Source: Bacillus zhangzhouensis
GTDB lineage: Bacteria > Bacillota > Bacilli > Bacillales > Bacillaceae
Length of the DNA stretch: 64,000 bases
Assembly (NCBI RefSeq): GCF_000715205.1
Contig: NZ_JOTP01000001.1
Span: 1 to 64,000, forward strand
Reading direction: 5' to 3'
Shown here one piece after another: positions 47,334 through 57,073 of this stretch. The notes below the pieces were generated by a model. That model did no database searches and was not told where the DNA came from. It saw only the letters and a program-made list of their open reading frames with translations. The number at the start of each line of letters is the position of its first letter. The first letter of the stretch is position 1. The position numbers and the translations under genes are program-made.

Positions 47334-48230
47334 ATGAAAAAATTACTTGTGTTTGGTTTAACGATCTGTTTCTTGATTCTTACCGCTTGCGGACAACAGG
47401 AAACAAAAAATACGACAAATCAAAATGATCATGGAACACCTAAGATTGCTTCCTTGTCTATTCATTTAACAAATGACTTATTGGCACTTGGTATCAAGCC
47501 CGCTGGCTCTGTCGTAGGGGGAGACTTAAAAGATTTCCTTCCACATGCGAAAAAGCAGCTGAGTCATACGAAGAAGCTAGGCATTGCAGCAGATCCAGAT
47601 ATGGAGTCACTGCTTGCTTTAAAACCAGATGTCATTTATGTCGATGAAGAACTAGCTGGACAAGACTTATCGAAATACAAGAAAATCGCCAAAACCGAAG
47701 TGTTTAATTTAAATGACGGCACGTGGCGGGATCATTTGAAAAAAATCGGTAAGCTCGTCAATAAAGAAAAAGAAGCCGATCAATATATCAAGGAGTACAA
47801 TCAAGAAGCAAAAGAAGTGAAATCGCTCATCCAACATAAGATTGGAAACGGAAAAGTAATGGCGATCCGTGTGACTGCAAAGGAGCTTCGAGTATTTAGC
47901 ATGAAGCGTCCAATGGGTCCTATTTTATACGATGATCTAGGGCTGACACCTGTTGATGGTGTGAAAAAGCTGGATAGCAAACGGCCATTCGAAGTGATTT
48001 CTCAAGAGGTTCTTCCTGACTATGATGCAGATGCTATTTTTGTCGTCGTTAACCGTGATGATAAAGCGCAACAGGCATTCAAACAGTTAGAACAGACACC
48101 GATCTGGAAAGGCCTAAAAGCCGTGAAGAAAAACCAAGTCTATCCTATTGCTGATCAGCCATGGCTCGATTACTCAGCACTAGGCAATAAAATGGCATTG
48201 GATGAAGCAAAAGAGATGTTTTCTAAATAA
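47334..48230 (+). CDS. Iron-siderophore-binding lipoprotein of the permease operon
   Basis: The 298-residue precursor has lipoprotein signal LTICFLILTACGQ (lipobox LTAC) and a class III binding fold: LSIHLTNDLLALGIKP near residue 40 and LLALKPDVIYVDE near 88. It resembles the YfiY family. ATG 47334 has AGAGGA 7-8 nt upstream; an ATG at 47316 lacks a site. It delivers the ferric ligand to the two permeases encoded just upstream. The gene ends at a strong terminator. Confidence 0.9.
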   Translation: MKKLLVFGLTICFLILTACGQQETKNTTNQNDHGTPKIASLSIHLTNDLLALGIKPAGSVVGGDLKDFLPHAKKQLSHTKKLGIAADPDMESLLALKPDVIYVDEELAGQDLSKYKKIAKTEVFNLNDGTWRDHLKKIGKLVNKEKEADQYIKEYNQEAKEVKSLIQHKIGNGKVMAIRVTAKELRVFSMKRPMGPILYDDLGLTPVDGVKKLDSKRPFEVISQEVLPDYDADAIFVVVNRDDKAQQAFKQLEQTPIWKGLKAVKKNQVYPIADQPWLDYSALGNKMALDEAKEMFSK

Positions 48231-48246
48231 AAAGCACATGAATCAA

Positions 48247-48286
48247 GGCATCATTCCGCACATAGGAATGATGTCTCTTTTTTTGA
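48247..48286 (+). terminator. Terminator of the siderophore operon
   Basis: CATCATTCC and GGAATGATG form a 9-bp perfect stem with a 7-nt loop, followed by TCTCTTTTTTT. Confidence 0.9.
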
Positions 48287-48374
48287 TTCGTTCTTCTATT
48301 CATTCGCTTGTTGCATACATATGAGAGGGAACGAGCAGTATCGCCCACATGAAGGGGAAAGGGAGGGTATACAG

Positions 48375-48599
48375 TTGGAGGTTCAAAAAATTAGTGCAGG
48401 TACGATTGCAAGGCTTGTGTTGCTTTTATTGGCGCTTGTTAACAGTGCTCTAACCGCTGCGGGAAAAAGCCCAATTCCTATTGATGAAGAAGGCGTTCAG
48501 CAATTCATCACGTTAGCTTTTCTCGGGATTACATCACTATGGGCCTATTGGAAAAACAATGATATTACGAAAAAAGCACGAACAAAAAAAGAAGAATAA
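48375..48599 (+). CDS. Lone phage holin (XhlB/SPP1 family)
   Basis: The 74-residue protein has two hydrophobic segments (about 8-27 and 40-60) around the family motif GKSPIPIDEEGVQQF, and a Lys-rich C terminus, like the XhlB/SPP1 holins that let endolysins reach the wall. TTG 48375 follows AGGGAGGG by 8 nt; the frame is open to 48321 but without a site. No endolysin, haemolysin XhlA or other phage gene is adjacent; both neighbours are host genes. A sporulation or autolysis role is possible but unproved. Confidence 0.8.
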   Translation: MEVQKISAGTIARLVLLLLALVNSALTAAGKSPIPIDEEGVQQFITLAFLGITSLWAYWKNNDITKKARTKKEE

Positions 48600-48602
48600 G
48601 AG

Positions 48603-48638
48603 AAAACAGAGCCTTTTCATGATAAAAGGCTCTGTTTC
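48603..48638 (+). terminator. Terminator of the holin gene
   Basis: AAACAGAGCCTTTT and AAAAGGCTCTGTTT form a 14-bp perfect stem with CATGAT loop. Its symmetry would also work for the minus strand, where slrR ends at 48688. Confidence 0.88.
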
Positions 48639-48687
48639 ATCGAAGCGTCGAACGCCTCTCCCCGCAATTTGATTCTTCCTGAAAGGC

Positions 48688-49158
48688 TTACGACCGGCGT
48701 TCTCTCATGTTGGTGAGGAATGCTTTCACTTCCTCAATGCTTAAGCCAATAGCTTTCGCTTCACTCATAAGATGCTTCCACTCTGACATATTCGAATCGG
48801 TCAGCTTTCTATGGGTGACATGTAACGTCTTTTCTTCCTGCTCCTTTCGGTAGGTTTGGAGCAGCTGATATAACCCTTCTTTAGGCATGCCGGATTGGAC
48901 GGCATTGACTATATGCTCCCGCCATTCCTGTTCACCCCCCTCAGAGTAATGAAACATCATCGTCTCTGCATCAAACAGCTCTTGTAAGTCAATCTCTAGT
49001 GAAGAGGATATCTTTTTTAAAAACTGGACAGATGGATTCCGGTGGACACCACGCTCAATTTTACTCAAATACGACTTAGAAACATGGGCATCTTCAGCCA
49101 GCTGCTGAATCGAGTATCCTTTCCTCTTTCGGTAAATGCGTATCACCTTGCCTATCAT
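48688..49158 (-). CDS. slrR: SlrR, biofilm/motility switch regulator
   Basis: SlrR is a SinR paralogue that, complexed with SinR, represses motility and autolysin genes and titrates SinR from matrix promoters. The 156-residue protein (B. subtilis 152) has an N-terminal Cro/CI-type HTH (MIGKVIRIYRKRKGYS, then AHVSKSYLSKIERGVHRNPS) and a C-terminal SinI-like dimerisation segment (SEWKHLMSEAKAIGLSIEEV near 128). Divergent position next to epsA is as in B. subtilis. Its promoter is covered by SinR-type sites. Confidence 0.93.
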   Translation of the reverse strand: MIGKVIRIYRKRKGYSIQQLAEDAHVSKSYLSKIERGVHRNPSVQFLKKISSSLEIDLQELFDAETMMFHYSEGGEQEWREHIVNAVQSGMPKEGLYQLLQTYRKEQEEKTLHVTHRKLTDSNMSEWKHLMSEAKAIGLSIEEVKAFLTNMRERRS

Positions 49159-49207
49159 TCGATAAATGATCTCCCTTCTCCCTGGCGAATAGTTCTGCGA
49201 GCTTTTC

Positions 49208-49240
49208 GTTCATTATAAGAAATAAATTGTTCTTTATAAA
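49208..49240 (-). promoter_or_regulatory. slrR promoter with two SinR half-sites
   Basis: On the minus strand TTTATA (49235-49240), 17 nt and TATAAT (49212-49217) form a SigA promoter. GTTCTTT at 49229-49235 and GTTCATT at 49208-49214 on the plus strand match the SinR site GTTCTYT (one exact, one with a mismatch) and overlap both promoter boxes. Confidence 0.7.
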
Positions 49241-49280
49241 ATTCAAAAACGTAAGAAACAGGAAGCAAACAAAAGAAAAC

Positions 49281-49306
49281 GAACGATTTCGTTCTTTAAA
49301 AAGAAC
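49281..49306 (+). promoter_or_regulatory. SinR-type operator cluster upstream of epsA
   Basis: GTTCTTT-AA-AAAGAAC at 49291-49306 is a perfect inverted repeat of the SinR site, and GAACGA-TT-TCGTTC at 49281-49294 overlaps it. A consensus TATAAT at 49350-49355 with no good -35 is the likely eps -10, fitting activator (RemA) dependence known for B. subtilis eps. Confidence 0.75.
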
Positions 49307-49415
49307 TATAAGACCTATTATGACATTTTTCTTTGCGGGTATTATCTTTTATAATCCAATCATTAACAAAAAGAAACCATATATAACCTTTTTGTGATGA
49401 ACTCGGGAGGTATCT

Positions 49416-50147
49416 ATGAATGAGAATATAGGTTTTAAGCAGCTGTTTTCTGTCATTAAAGAGAAAATGGCCCTTCTGATCCTGATTGTCCTGATCGTAA
49501 CGGGCATTTCAGCCTACTATCAGTTCTATGTCTCGACTCCTGTATATCAGGCAACCACTCAAATTCTTGTTCATAAACGCAGCAATGACGCACAAGCGAA
49601 TTTAAACGATATTCAAATGAACCTTCAATATACACGTACTTTTCAAGTCCTATTAAAAAGTCCGATCGTCACTGAAAAAGTAAAAGAAACCCTCAATCTC
49701 ACAGAATCAGCTGAAGGATTAAAACACAAAATTGCCACAAGTACAGAAAATGAGTCTGAGGTCATAAATATTTCTGTACAAGATGAGGATCGCGCGAAGG
49801 CAGTAGCGATTGCGAATACCGCAACAGAGGTGCTGCAAGAAGAAATCAAAAAAACCATGAATATGGATCGCATTAATGTTTTGTCTGAAGCTAAGCTGTC
49901 CAACACGATTCTCATGAATTCAAGGAAATTCGTACATATCGTTCTGGCACTAGGCGCCTCTTTATTAGGGGGAATGACACTCATTTTCTTAATGAATTTA
50001 CTCGATGATACTGTAAAACGAACACATCAAATAAGAGAAGAGATCGGATTGCCGTCGCTCGGCAGTGTCTATCAGATGCAAGCAGACAGGAGGGCAAAAA
50101 AAGACAAGCAGTCCGTCATAACGGGAGGACAGAACATTGATCTTTAA
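49416..50147 (+). CDS. epsA: EpsA, tyrosine-kinase modulator / Wzz-like chain-length protein
   Basis: The 243-residue protein has two membrane helices (about residues 17-37 and 172-192) enclosing a Wzz-like extracellular loop, starting at [13 protein letters not shown]. It is the transmembrane activator of the kinase EpsB and part of the polysaccharide export machinery. GGGAGG precedes the ATG. It is the first eps gene and overlaps epsB by 11 nt. Confidence 0.92.
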   Translation: MNENIGFKQLFSVIKEKMALLILIVLIVTGISAYYQFYVSTPVYQATTQILVHKRSNDAQANLNDIQMNLQYTRTFQVLLKSPIVTEKVKETLNLTESAEGLKHKIATSTENESEVINISVQDEDRAKAVAIANTATEVLQEEIKKTMNMDRINVLSEAKLSNTILMNSRKFVHIVLALGASLLGGMTLIFLMNLLDDTVKRTHQIREEIGLPSLGSVYQMQADRRAKKDKQSVITGGQNIDL

Positions 50148-50820
50148 GAGGAAGAAAAGAGAAAAGAGAGATTTATCCTGTATTTCTGTATTAAATCCTC
50201 ATTCTGTCATTGCGGAACAATTCCGTACGATCCGAACGAACATCGAATTCACATCGATCCAAACAAGGTTGAAGTCCATATTGGTGACATCCTCCTTGCC
50301 AAAGGAAGGGAAATCATTTACGGCTGCAAACTTAGCAGCTGTTTTTGCACAACAGAAAAAGCGGGTCCTGCTTATGGATGCTGATTTGCGAAAGCCAGCT
50401 GTTCATGAATATTTTGACCTGAGTCACCACACAGGTTTAACCAACGTGCTATTAAATAACTGCAGCTTGGAGGAAGCCATTTTACCTACACCGATTGAGC
50501 ATTTAGAGCTGCTTCCGAGTGGAACCATTCCGCCGAATCCAGCAGAGCTGCTCTCCTCTTCTGTGATGAAGCAGCTATTTTATGAGATTGAACAGCAATA
50601 TGACATGGTGATCGTTGATTCTGCACCGCTTCTGCCTGTTGCTGATGCTAAGATCCTGGCGAACCGTACGGATGGAAGCATTCTCGTTGTATTAAGCGGC
50701 AAAACAAAGATTGCCGCCGTAAAGAAGTCAAAAGAAGTATTAGAAGGAACAACAGGCAAACTGCTTGGCGCTATGCTCAATGGAAAGAAAGAAAAAAAGG
50801 GCAGGCTGTATATGTATTAA
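50137..50820 (+). CDS. epsB: EpsB, bacterial tyrosine kinase
   Basis: EpsB is a BY-kinase of 227 residues whose activation by EpsA governs exopolysaccharide production. It has Walker [13 protein letters not shown] near residue 55, Walker A' [10 protein letters not shown] near 80 and Walker [12 protein letters not shown] near 158, with a C-terminal Tyr in GRLYMY. Start is TTG, placed after GGGAGGAC and inside the end of epsA. It is followed by the EAR RNA element. Confidence 0.93.
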   Translation: MIFKRKKREKRDLSCISVLNPHSVIAEQFRTIRTNIEFTSIQTRLKSILVTSSLPKEGKSFTAANLAAVFAQQKKRVLLMDADLRKPAVHEYFDLSHHTGLTNVLLNNCSLEEAILPTPIEHLELLPSGTIPPNPAELLSSSVMKQLFYEIEQQYDMVIVDSAPLLPVADAKILANRTDGSILVVLSGKTKIAAVKKSKEVLEGTTGKLLGAMLNGKKEKKGRLYMY

Positions 50821-50821
50821 A

Positions 50822-50946
50822 AAGATTGATAGGTGATGTCTCCTAATCTTTAACAACGGAGGCACTCGATCCTGCTGTGGGCATAACCGGTGCCTTAGAT
50901 GCTCGTCATCAATAGTGGGGTGTGAGGACGGGTTTGATGCCCATTT
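50822..50946 (+). ncRNA. EAR (eps-associated RNA) element between epsB and epsC
   Basis: The interval between epsB and epsC is structured: AAGATT/AATCTT near 50822-50850, GGCAC at 50871 with GTGCC at 50890, and GGGCAT (50879) able to pair with ATGCCC (50937) as a pseudoknot. Position and size match the roughly 125-nt EAR element of B. subtilis, which promotes read-through of distal eps terminators. Identification is by location and folding by eye. Confidence 0.72.
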
Positions 50947-50984
50947 TACGTAAGAATAGTGATGTTGAAAAAGGGGGAGGAGCG

Positions 50985-52859
50985 TTGACTTACGCCCAAA
51001 GATTATCAATCATCGTGGCACTAGATTCATATCTCATCTTAATTGCCGTCTTCTTTGGCTTTCAATTTGTCCAAGAGGCGGCGTTAACCGTATATACATT
51101 TGAAATGCTTGTCATTTCTTCGCTTAGTCTGCTCATTGGGCACCATGTATTTGCCTACATTTTTCATGTGTACAAGCAAGTATGGGCATATACAGGGGTG
51201 AGAGAGCTATTTTCTTTAATGAAGACCTTTGTGTGTTCTTTTTTATTTTCAATGACGATGCTGTACTTTTTCGTGCAGACATGGCCATTTCGATTTTTAT
51301 TCATCGTTTGGCTTTTCCATGTCTTGTTCATCGGGTCATCTCGTATGGCCTCTAGACTATTTCATGATGGCACAAAGCGGCTGCAGGTAGAGAAGGAGCG
51401 GGCATTAATCATTGGTGCTGGATCAGCCGGGACCATTATTGTTCGTCAGCTTCAGCAGTCGAGTGATGTACATATTGAGCCAGTCGCCTTCATCGATGAT
51501 GACAAGACGAAGCATAAGCTTGAAATCATGGGTCTGCCCGTCCTTGGGGGAAAAGAACATATTCAAACAGCAGTCGTGATGATGGATATTCAAAAGATCA
51601 TCATCGCTATTCCTTCCAAAAGCAGCCACACCTTAAAAGGGCTGTATAAGGAATGTGTAGCGACTGGCGTCAAAACACAGATTATGCCGGAAATGGAGCA
51701 GATTTTAAAAGGAACCCATGCGCTGAATCAATTACGGGATGTACAGCCAGAGGATTTACTAGGAAGAGAGCCGATTCAATTAGATACAAGTCGTCTATCT
51801 GTTCACTTAAAGGGAAAAACGATCATGGTGACAGGGGCAGGCGGGTCCATTGGGTCAGAAATCTGTCGTCAAATTTGTGTGTTTGCCCCTCAAGCGATTG
51901 TGCTTGTGGGACATGGAGAATTTAGCATTCATTCTATTTTACTAGAGCTGAAAGGATTATATGAGGGCAGCATCAGTCTCTATCCACAAATTGCGGATAT
52001 TCAAGATAAACAGAAAATGAGTGAAATCGTTGGTCATTTTCAGCCGGATATGATTTATCATGCTGCCGCACATAAGCATGTCCCGCTCATGGAGATTAGT
52101 CCAAAAGAAGCGGTGAAAAACAATATTATCGGGACAAAAAATGTCGCAGAAGCCGCACATGAGCACGGAATCGAAACCTTCGTCCTCATTTCATCTGACA
52201 AAGCGGTCAACCCTGCCAATGTGATGGGAGCCACAAAGCGGTTTGCTGAAATGCTGATCATGCAAATGGGGGCAAGCAGTGAGACGAAGTTTGTGGCCGT
52301 TCGATTTGGGAATGTACTCGGAAGCAGGGGGAGCGTCATACCAATCTTTAAAAAACAAATCGAAAAAGGTGGACCGGTGACGGTCACGCATCCAGCCATG
52401 ACAAGATATTTTATGACCATCCCAGAAGCATCAAGGCTTGTCATTCAGGCAGGCGCACTTGCAGAAGGAAGACAGATCTTTGTTTTAGATATGGGGGAGC
52501 CAGTGAAAATTGTCGACCTCGCAGAAAACCTCATTCACCTCTCAGGCTACACCACAGACCAGATTCCGATTACCTTCACGGGCATTCGACCCGGAGAGAA
52601 AATGTACGAGGAGTTACTCAACCAGCATGAAAAAGCACAGGAGCAAATTTTTCCGAAAATTCATATCGGTCATGCGTTGGATGGTGATCCATATGTGCTG
52701 AACCGCTTTATCCATGAATTTGACATGATGAGTGACGAGCAAATGAGACAAGCGTTATTTGCTGCCATTGAGTCGCATGATTTGTTGTCTGAACAGATGA
52801 AAAGAGAGGAGGAGACGCTTGCCAATGAAGAAAAAAGTCTTGTTTTGCGCAACGGTTGA
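50985..52859 (+). CDS. epsC: EpsC, UDP-GlcNAc 4,6-dehydratase
   Basis: EpsC makes the UDP-4-keto-6-deoxy sugar that EpsN and EpsM convert to UDP-di-N-acetylbacillosamine. The 624-residue membrane protein has four N-terminal helices (to about residue 130), a nucleotide-binding CoA-like domain (ALIIGAGSAGT near 140) and an SDR domain (MVTGAGGSIGSE near 280; AAAHKHVPLME near 365; SSDKAVNPANVMGATK near 405). TTG 50985 follows AAGGGGGAGG; the frame open from 50922 lies in the EAR element. It overlaps epsD by 35 nt. Confidence 0.93.
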   Translation: MTYAQRLSIIVALDSYLILIAVFFGFQFVQEAALTVYTFEMLVISSLSLLIGHHVFAYIFHVYKQVWAYTGVRELFSLMKTFVCSFLFSMTMLYFFVQTWPFRFLFIVWLFHVLFIGSSRMASRLFHDGTKRLQVEKERALIIGAGSAGTIIVRQLQQSSDVHIEPVAFIDDDKTKHKLEIMGLPVLGGKEHIQTAVVMMDIQKIIIAIPSKSSHTLKGLYKECVATGVKTQIMPEMEQILKGTHALNQLRDVQPEDLLGREPIQLDTSRLSVHLKGKTIMVTGAGGSIGSEICRQICVFAPQAIVLVGHGEFSIHSILLELKGLYEGSISLYPQIADIQDKQKMSEIVGHFQPDMIYHAAAHKHVPLMEISPKEAVKNNIIGTKNVAEAAHEHGIETFVLISSDKAVNPANVMGATKRFAEMLIMQMGASSETKFVAVRFGNVLGSRGSVIPIFKKQIEKGGPVTVTHPAMTRYFMTIPEASRLVIQAGALAEGRQIFVLDMGEPVKIVDLAENLIHLSGYTTDQIPITFTGIRPGEKMYEELLNQHEKAQEQIFPKIHIGHALDGDPYVLNRFIHEFDMMSDEQMRQALFAAIESHDLLSEQMKREEETLANEEKSLVLRNG

Positions 52860-53973
52860 TTATCATTTTAAGGCATTCCACCTTCCGTATTTTCGGTGGT
52901 TTCAGGAACAAGGATGGGAAGTGCACACAGCGGCAAATGGTCAGCTGGAGCTGCCGCATGTGGATCAAGCTCATTTCATTCCGATTCAGCGCTCCCCTTT
53001 TCATTTACGCAACCGGCTTGCGTATGTGGAGCTGAAGAAGCTGCTAGAGAAAGAGCATTACGACTTGATCCATTGTCACACACCGATGGGAAGTGTCATT
53101 GGCAGGCTTGCAGCCAAAAGCACGCGCAAAAAAGGGACAAAGGTTCTTTACACCGCACATGGGTTTCACTTTTGGAAAGGGGCGCCGCTTCAAAACTGGC
53201 TGCTTTATTATCCAATTGAGAGATGGTTCATTCGATATACAGATGCTCTTATCACCATTAATGGAGAAGATTATGAAAGAGCGGATCGTCTATCAAAAGA
53301 GCGGGCATCTGTGCATTATGTTCCAGGTATGGGTGTGGATATGAAGCGGTTTGCACCTGTCGATGACAAAGAAAAGAAGCGCCTTCGCACAACCTATGGC
53401 TTTACCCCACAAGATTTTATCGTGCTGTGTGCTGGCGAATTGAACGCCAATAAAAATCAAAGGATGCTCATCAAAGCATGTGCACAGTTGAAGAGGAAAA
53501 TACCGAATGTGAAGATCGTGTTTGCCGGAGAAGGGGCAAGTAGGCCGTTCTATGAAAAGCTGGTACGCCAGTTGAATCTTGAGCAGCATGTCCACTTTGC
53601 TGGTTTTTGCAAACAAATCGAGGAATGGATGCATGTGAGTGATGTATGTGTGTCAACCAGTCTGAGAGAAGGGCTCGGCATGAACCTTCTTGAAGCGATG
53701 TCTGCTGAGAAACCGGTCATTGCAACTGAAAATAGAGGACACTGTGAGCTTGTCAAACATGGAGTGAACGGCTTTTTAATCAAACCACAAGATGTGAATG
53801 GTTTAGCAGATTATTTGCAGCAGCTTTATCACAAAAAGGAACAGCTGCACCTCATGGGAAAAGCGGGGCGTTCCATGGCTCATGCATTTGCACAGGAGCA
53901 GACGGCGAGTGCCATGGAAGAGATTTATACGGCCTATATGGGTCATGCAGAGAAGGTGATGCAGCATGCGTAA
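52825..53973 (+). CDS. epsD: EpsD, GT4-family glycosyltransferase
   Basis: The 382-residue GT-B glycosyltransferase has an N-terminal acceptor domain (KKVLFCATVDYHFKAFHLPY) and a C-terminal donor domain with REGLGMNLLEAMSAEKPV (E-x7-E motif) near residue 275. B. subtilis EpsD adds the second sugar to the EpsL product. ATG 52825 is 10 nt after AGGAGGAG; TTG 52819 is too close. It overlaps epsC and epsE. Confidence 0.93.
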   Translation: MKKKVLFCATVDYHFKAFHLPYFRWFQEQGWEVHTAANGQLELPHVDQAHFIPIQRSPFHLRNRLAYVELKKLLEKEHYDLIHCHTPMGSVIGRLAAKSTRKKGTKVLYTAHGFHFWKGAPLQNWLLYYPIERWFIRYTDALITINGEDYERADRLSKERASVHYVPGMGVDMKRFAPVDDKEKKRLRTTYGFTPQDFIVLCAGELNANKNQRMLIKACAQLKRKIPNVKIVFAGEGASRPFYEKLVRQLNLEQHVHFAGFCKQIEEWMHVSDVCVSTSLREGLGMNLLEAMSAEKPVIATENRGHCELVKHGVNGFLIKPQDVNGLADYLQQLYHKKEQLHLMGKAGRSMAHAFAQEQTASAMEEIYTAYMGHAEKVMQHA

Positions 53974-54805
53974 GCCGAAGGTGTCTATCATCATGGGCGT
54001 CTACAATTGCCAAGAGACAGTAGAAGAAAGCATTGAATCCATTCTTCATCAAACCTATAAAAACTGGGAGCTCATCATATGTGATGACGCATCAACAGAT
54101 GGCACCTATGAGAAAGTGCTCCCTTATACAAAGCATGAACCTGAAAGAATTCGTCTCATCCGAAATACACACAATGAAAGACTTGCCGCCAGTCTGAATC
54201 ACTGTCTAGCTGAAGCGAGTGGAGAATTGATCGCCAGACAGGATGGTGATGATCTGTCGGTGTCGACACGTTTAGAAAAACAGGTTTATTTCCTCGAAAC
54301 ACATCCTGAATATGATGTGGTCGGTACGGCGATGACGGTTTTTGATGAGTCTGGAACGAAGGGCGTGCGTGCACTTGTCTCAGAGCCTAATCGAAAGGTG
54401 CTGGCAAGAGGCACTCCTTTTTGTCACGGAACTATTATGATGAGAGCTTCTGCATATAAGGATTTAAATGGATATCGCTCTGTGAAAACAACAAGGCGTA
54501 TGGAAGATATCGATCTGTGGATTCGCTTTTTTGCTGCTGGAAGGAAAGGCTTTAACTTGCAAGAACCGTTATACCTTGTGAGAGAGGATGAAGCGGCTTT
54601 TCAGCGCCGGAAGTTCAGATATTCCATGGATAATGCGTGGCTCGTTTTAAAAGCATGCTGGCTATTAAAGTTGTCGCCGTTTGATTATCTATTTGCTCTC
54701 AAGCCGGTGGCCCGCGCCTGTTTGTCACCGAAGATCATGAGGCTTTATCACCAGCGGAAGCTGGAGGCGTCTATGCTGAAAAGGAGGACGATCCGAGATG
54801 AGTGA
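53966..54805 (+). CDS. epsE: EpsE, GT2 glycosyltransferase and flagellar clutch
   Basis: In B. subtilis EpsE is bifunctional: a family 2 glycosyltransferase and a clutch that binds FliG to stop the flagellar motor. The 279-residue protein has VSIIMGVYNCQETVEESI at the N terminus and the metal site ARQDGDDLS near residue 94, then CHGTIMMRAS and TRRMEDIDLW. It shares 8-nt overlaps with epsD and epsF. Clutch activity is presumed from orthology. Confidence 0.93.
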   Translation: MRKPKVSIIMGVYNCQETVEESIESILHQTYKNWELIICDDASTDGTYEKVLPYTKHEPERIRLIRNTHNERLAASLNHCLAEASGELIARQDGDDLSVSTRLEKQVYFLETHPEYDVVGTAMTVFDESGTKGVRALVSEPNRKVLARGTPFCHGTIMMRASAYKDLNGYRSVKTTRRMEDIDLWIRFFAAGRKGFNLQEPLYLVREDEAAFQRRKFRYSMDNAWLVLKACWLLKLSPFDYLFALKPVARACLSPKIMRLYHQRKLEASMLKRRTIRDE

Positions 54806-55928
54806 GCCAAAGCGTGTACTCCATATTGTGGGCGGGATGAACCGCGGCGGAGCAGAAACGATGATCATGAACATCTATCGTGCACTCGACAGAAATGTCC
54901 TTCAATTTGATTTCATTACCCACCGACAGGACGTCTGTGATTATGATGAGGAAATTCGTCGGCTTGGGGGACGCATCTTTTACGTCCCAAGTATTGGTGC
55001 GTCCTCTCCTTTGGTTTTTGTGAAAACACTGACAAAGACAATGAAGCGAAATGGACCTTATCAGGCAGTGCATGCACATACGGATTTTCAAACAGGTTTT
55101 TCCGCACTTGCTGCTAAACTGGCGGGCGTTAAGGTGCGCATTTGTCATTCACATAATACGGCTTGGAAACAGTCGCCAACCTGGCTTGACCACTTGATGC
55201 TCAAAGGGTTTCGTCAGCTGATCTTTGCCTTTTCTACACAGCTAGTCGCATGCGGCGAAGATGCCGGTGTTTTTTTATTCGGGCAGAAAAAAATGAAAAA
55301 TGGACGAGTTGAGGTTTTGCCAAATGGGATTGATTTGAACCTTTTCTTTCAGCCTGAGCCAGAAGAAAAGGTGGAGATGAAAAAGCAGCTTCATCTTCAC
55401 GAAAAGAAGCTGGTCATTGGTCATATTGGGCGATTTCATGAGCAAAAAAACCATGTTTTTTTCATTGAACTGGCACAGACTTTAAAGAAGCAGGGGGTCT
55501 CATTTCAGCTTGTCCTCGTAGGAGATGGACCACTGAGACAAGTGGTAGAATCGTATACGAAAAAAGCAGGATTAATGGAGGACATTGTCTTTACGGGTGT
55601 CGTGTCTGAGGTTCCGCAGTATATGAAAGCATTTGATGTGTTTGTGATGCCCTCCTTGTTTGAAGGCCTTCCGCTTGTATTAGTGGAAGCACAGGCATCT
55701 GGCTTACCTTGTGTGATTTCAGATCATATTACAGAGGAGGTTGATCTAGGCTGCGGGCTCGTTAAACGGAAGTCACTGCGGGATTCAGCGCATGAATGGA
55801 TGAAGGCTGTTCTTGAAGCATATCATGCAGAACCTCCTCTTCAAGAGACCATTACCTCTCAGCTTGAGCAAAGAGGATTTGATGTGAAACAGAATATCAC
55901 ACGTGTGATGAATGTATATGGATTGTAA
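54798..55928 (+). CDS. epsF: EpsF, GT4-family glycosyltransferase
   Basis: The 376-residue GT-B enzyme starts with [20 protein letters not shown], a hallmark of its family, and has [19 protein letters not shown] near residue 290. It builds the exopolysaccharide repeat unit on the inner membrane; donor and linkage are unknown. GGAGG precedes the ATG inside epsE. Confidence 0.93.
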   Translation: MSEPKRVLHIVGGMNRGGAETMIMNIYRALDRNVLQFDFITHRQDVCDYDEEIRRLGGRIFYVPSIGASSPLVFVKTLTKTMKRNGPYQAVHAHTDFQTGFSALAAKLAGVKVRICHSHNTAWKQSPTWLDHLMLKGFRQLIFAFSTQLVACGEDAGVFLFGQKKMKNGRVEVLPNGIDLNLFFQPEPEEKVEMKKQLHLHEKKLVIGHIGRFHEQKNHVFFIELAQTLKKQGVSFQLVLVGDGPLRQVVESYTKKAGLMEDIVFTGVVSEVPQYMKAFDVFVMPSLFEGLPLVLVEAQASGLPCVISDHITEEVDLGCGLVKRKSLRDSAHEWMKAVLEAYHAEPPLQETITSQLEQRGFDVKQNITRVMNVYGL

Positions 55929-55942
55929 GGAAGGATTGGCAG

Positions 55943-57046
55943 ATGGCGGTATATTTGGTGAACATGATCATGGTCTATTTATGGTCGAGCTTTGCTGCAT
56001 TTTATGGCAGGCGTGATGATACCATTCAAAGCGGATGGCGGCCTAACAAGCTTCTGGTGTTTTTTCCGTTTTTATTTCTTTGTATTGTAGCTGGTATTCG
56101 GTACAAAGTGGGAACCGATTTTGTGACCTATGGACAGATGTATGAGTTCTCCATCAACTATGAAAAGCCTTGGCATATATTTGGATTCGGTGTGGACAAA
56201 GTCGCAACCGATCCGGGGTTTACGTTCATTTTATGGATGCTCAATCAACTATCACATGAGCCGCAAATGATGTATATCTCGGTCGGGGTCATCACCTATT
56301 TTTTTATTATCAAGACGCTGGTGCGATATGGGCGGCCCTTTGAGCTCAGTATGCTGCTTTTTCTCGGCACCTTTCATTATTATGCTTCATTTAATGGGAT
56401 GCGTCAGTATATGGTGGCTGCGGTTCTTTTTTATGCCATCCGGCTCGTTATCAATGGTGAATGGAAATTGTATTTTCCGCTCGTCCTTGTGAGTTCGTTG
56501 TTTCATTCATCGGCTCTCATCATGATTCCAGTATATTTTATCGTGAGAACAAAGGCTTGGTCATGGATGATGCTTGTCTTATGCATGATTTTCTTAGGCT
56601 TAACTGCTCTTTATGACCGTTTTATCTCCGTGTTTGTGGTGATGCTTCAGGGGAGTTCTTATGGTCATTATGAGGAATGGCTTACAACGAATACGAATGG
56701 AATGAATGTGACAAAAATCGGTGTATTGATTCTGCCTCTTCTGCTTGCTTTCTTTTATCGAAAACGACTTCGTGAGCTGACACCTGAAAGTGATTACGTT
56801 GTGAATTTTTGCTTGCTTGGTTTCTTGTTTGGCATTCTTGCAACAAAGGATGTCATTTATGCAAGATTTCATATTTATTTTGGTTTATATCAGCTCATTT
56901 TACTGCCATATTTCACACGTATTTTTGATCAGCGGTCTAATGTTTTTATGTATGTAGGGATTGCTGTTTGCTATATTTTGTACAGCATCATGCTGATGCC
57001 GTTCGATTCTTCTGTTTTACCGTATAGAACGATTTTCACAAAGTAG
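55943..57046 (+). CDS. epsG: EpsG, membrane polysaccharide polymerase-like protein
   Basis: The 367-residue protein has about ten membrane helices and carries the EpsG/Wzy family pattern [19 protein letters not shown] near residue 48 and [19 protein letters not shown] near 150. It should polymerise repeat units outside the membrane. Length equals that of B. subtilis EpsG. AAGGAAGG precedes the ATG. Confidence 0.92.
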   Translation: MAVYLVNMIMVYLWSSFAAFYGRRDDTIQSGWRPNKLLVFFPFLFLCIVAGIRYKVGTDFVTYGQMYEFSINYEKPWHIFGFGVDKVATDPGFTFILWMLNQLSHEPQMMYISVGVITYFFIIKTLVRYGRPFELSMLLFLGTFHYYASFNGMRQYMVAAVLFYAIRLVINGEWKLYFPLVLVSSLFHSSALIMIPVYFIVRTKAWSWMMLVLCMIFLGLTALYDRFISVFVVMLQGSSYGHYEEWLTTNTNGMNVTKIGVLILPLLLAFFYRKRLRELTPESDYVVNFCLLGFLFGILATKDVIYARFHIYFGLYQLILLPYFTRIFDQRSNVFMYVGIAVCYILYSIMLMPFDSSVLPYRTIFTK

Positions 57047-57073
57047 ATTTGAAGAAAGGTGGGGCATGCTGTA

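Noticed and set aside
48375-48599. Prophage around the holin gene
   Set aside because: Neighbours on both sides are host genes with their own terminators; no other phage gene is visible.
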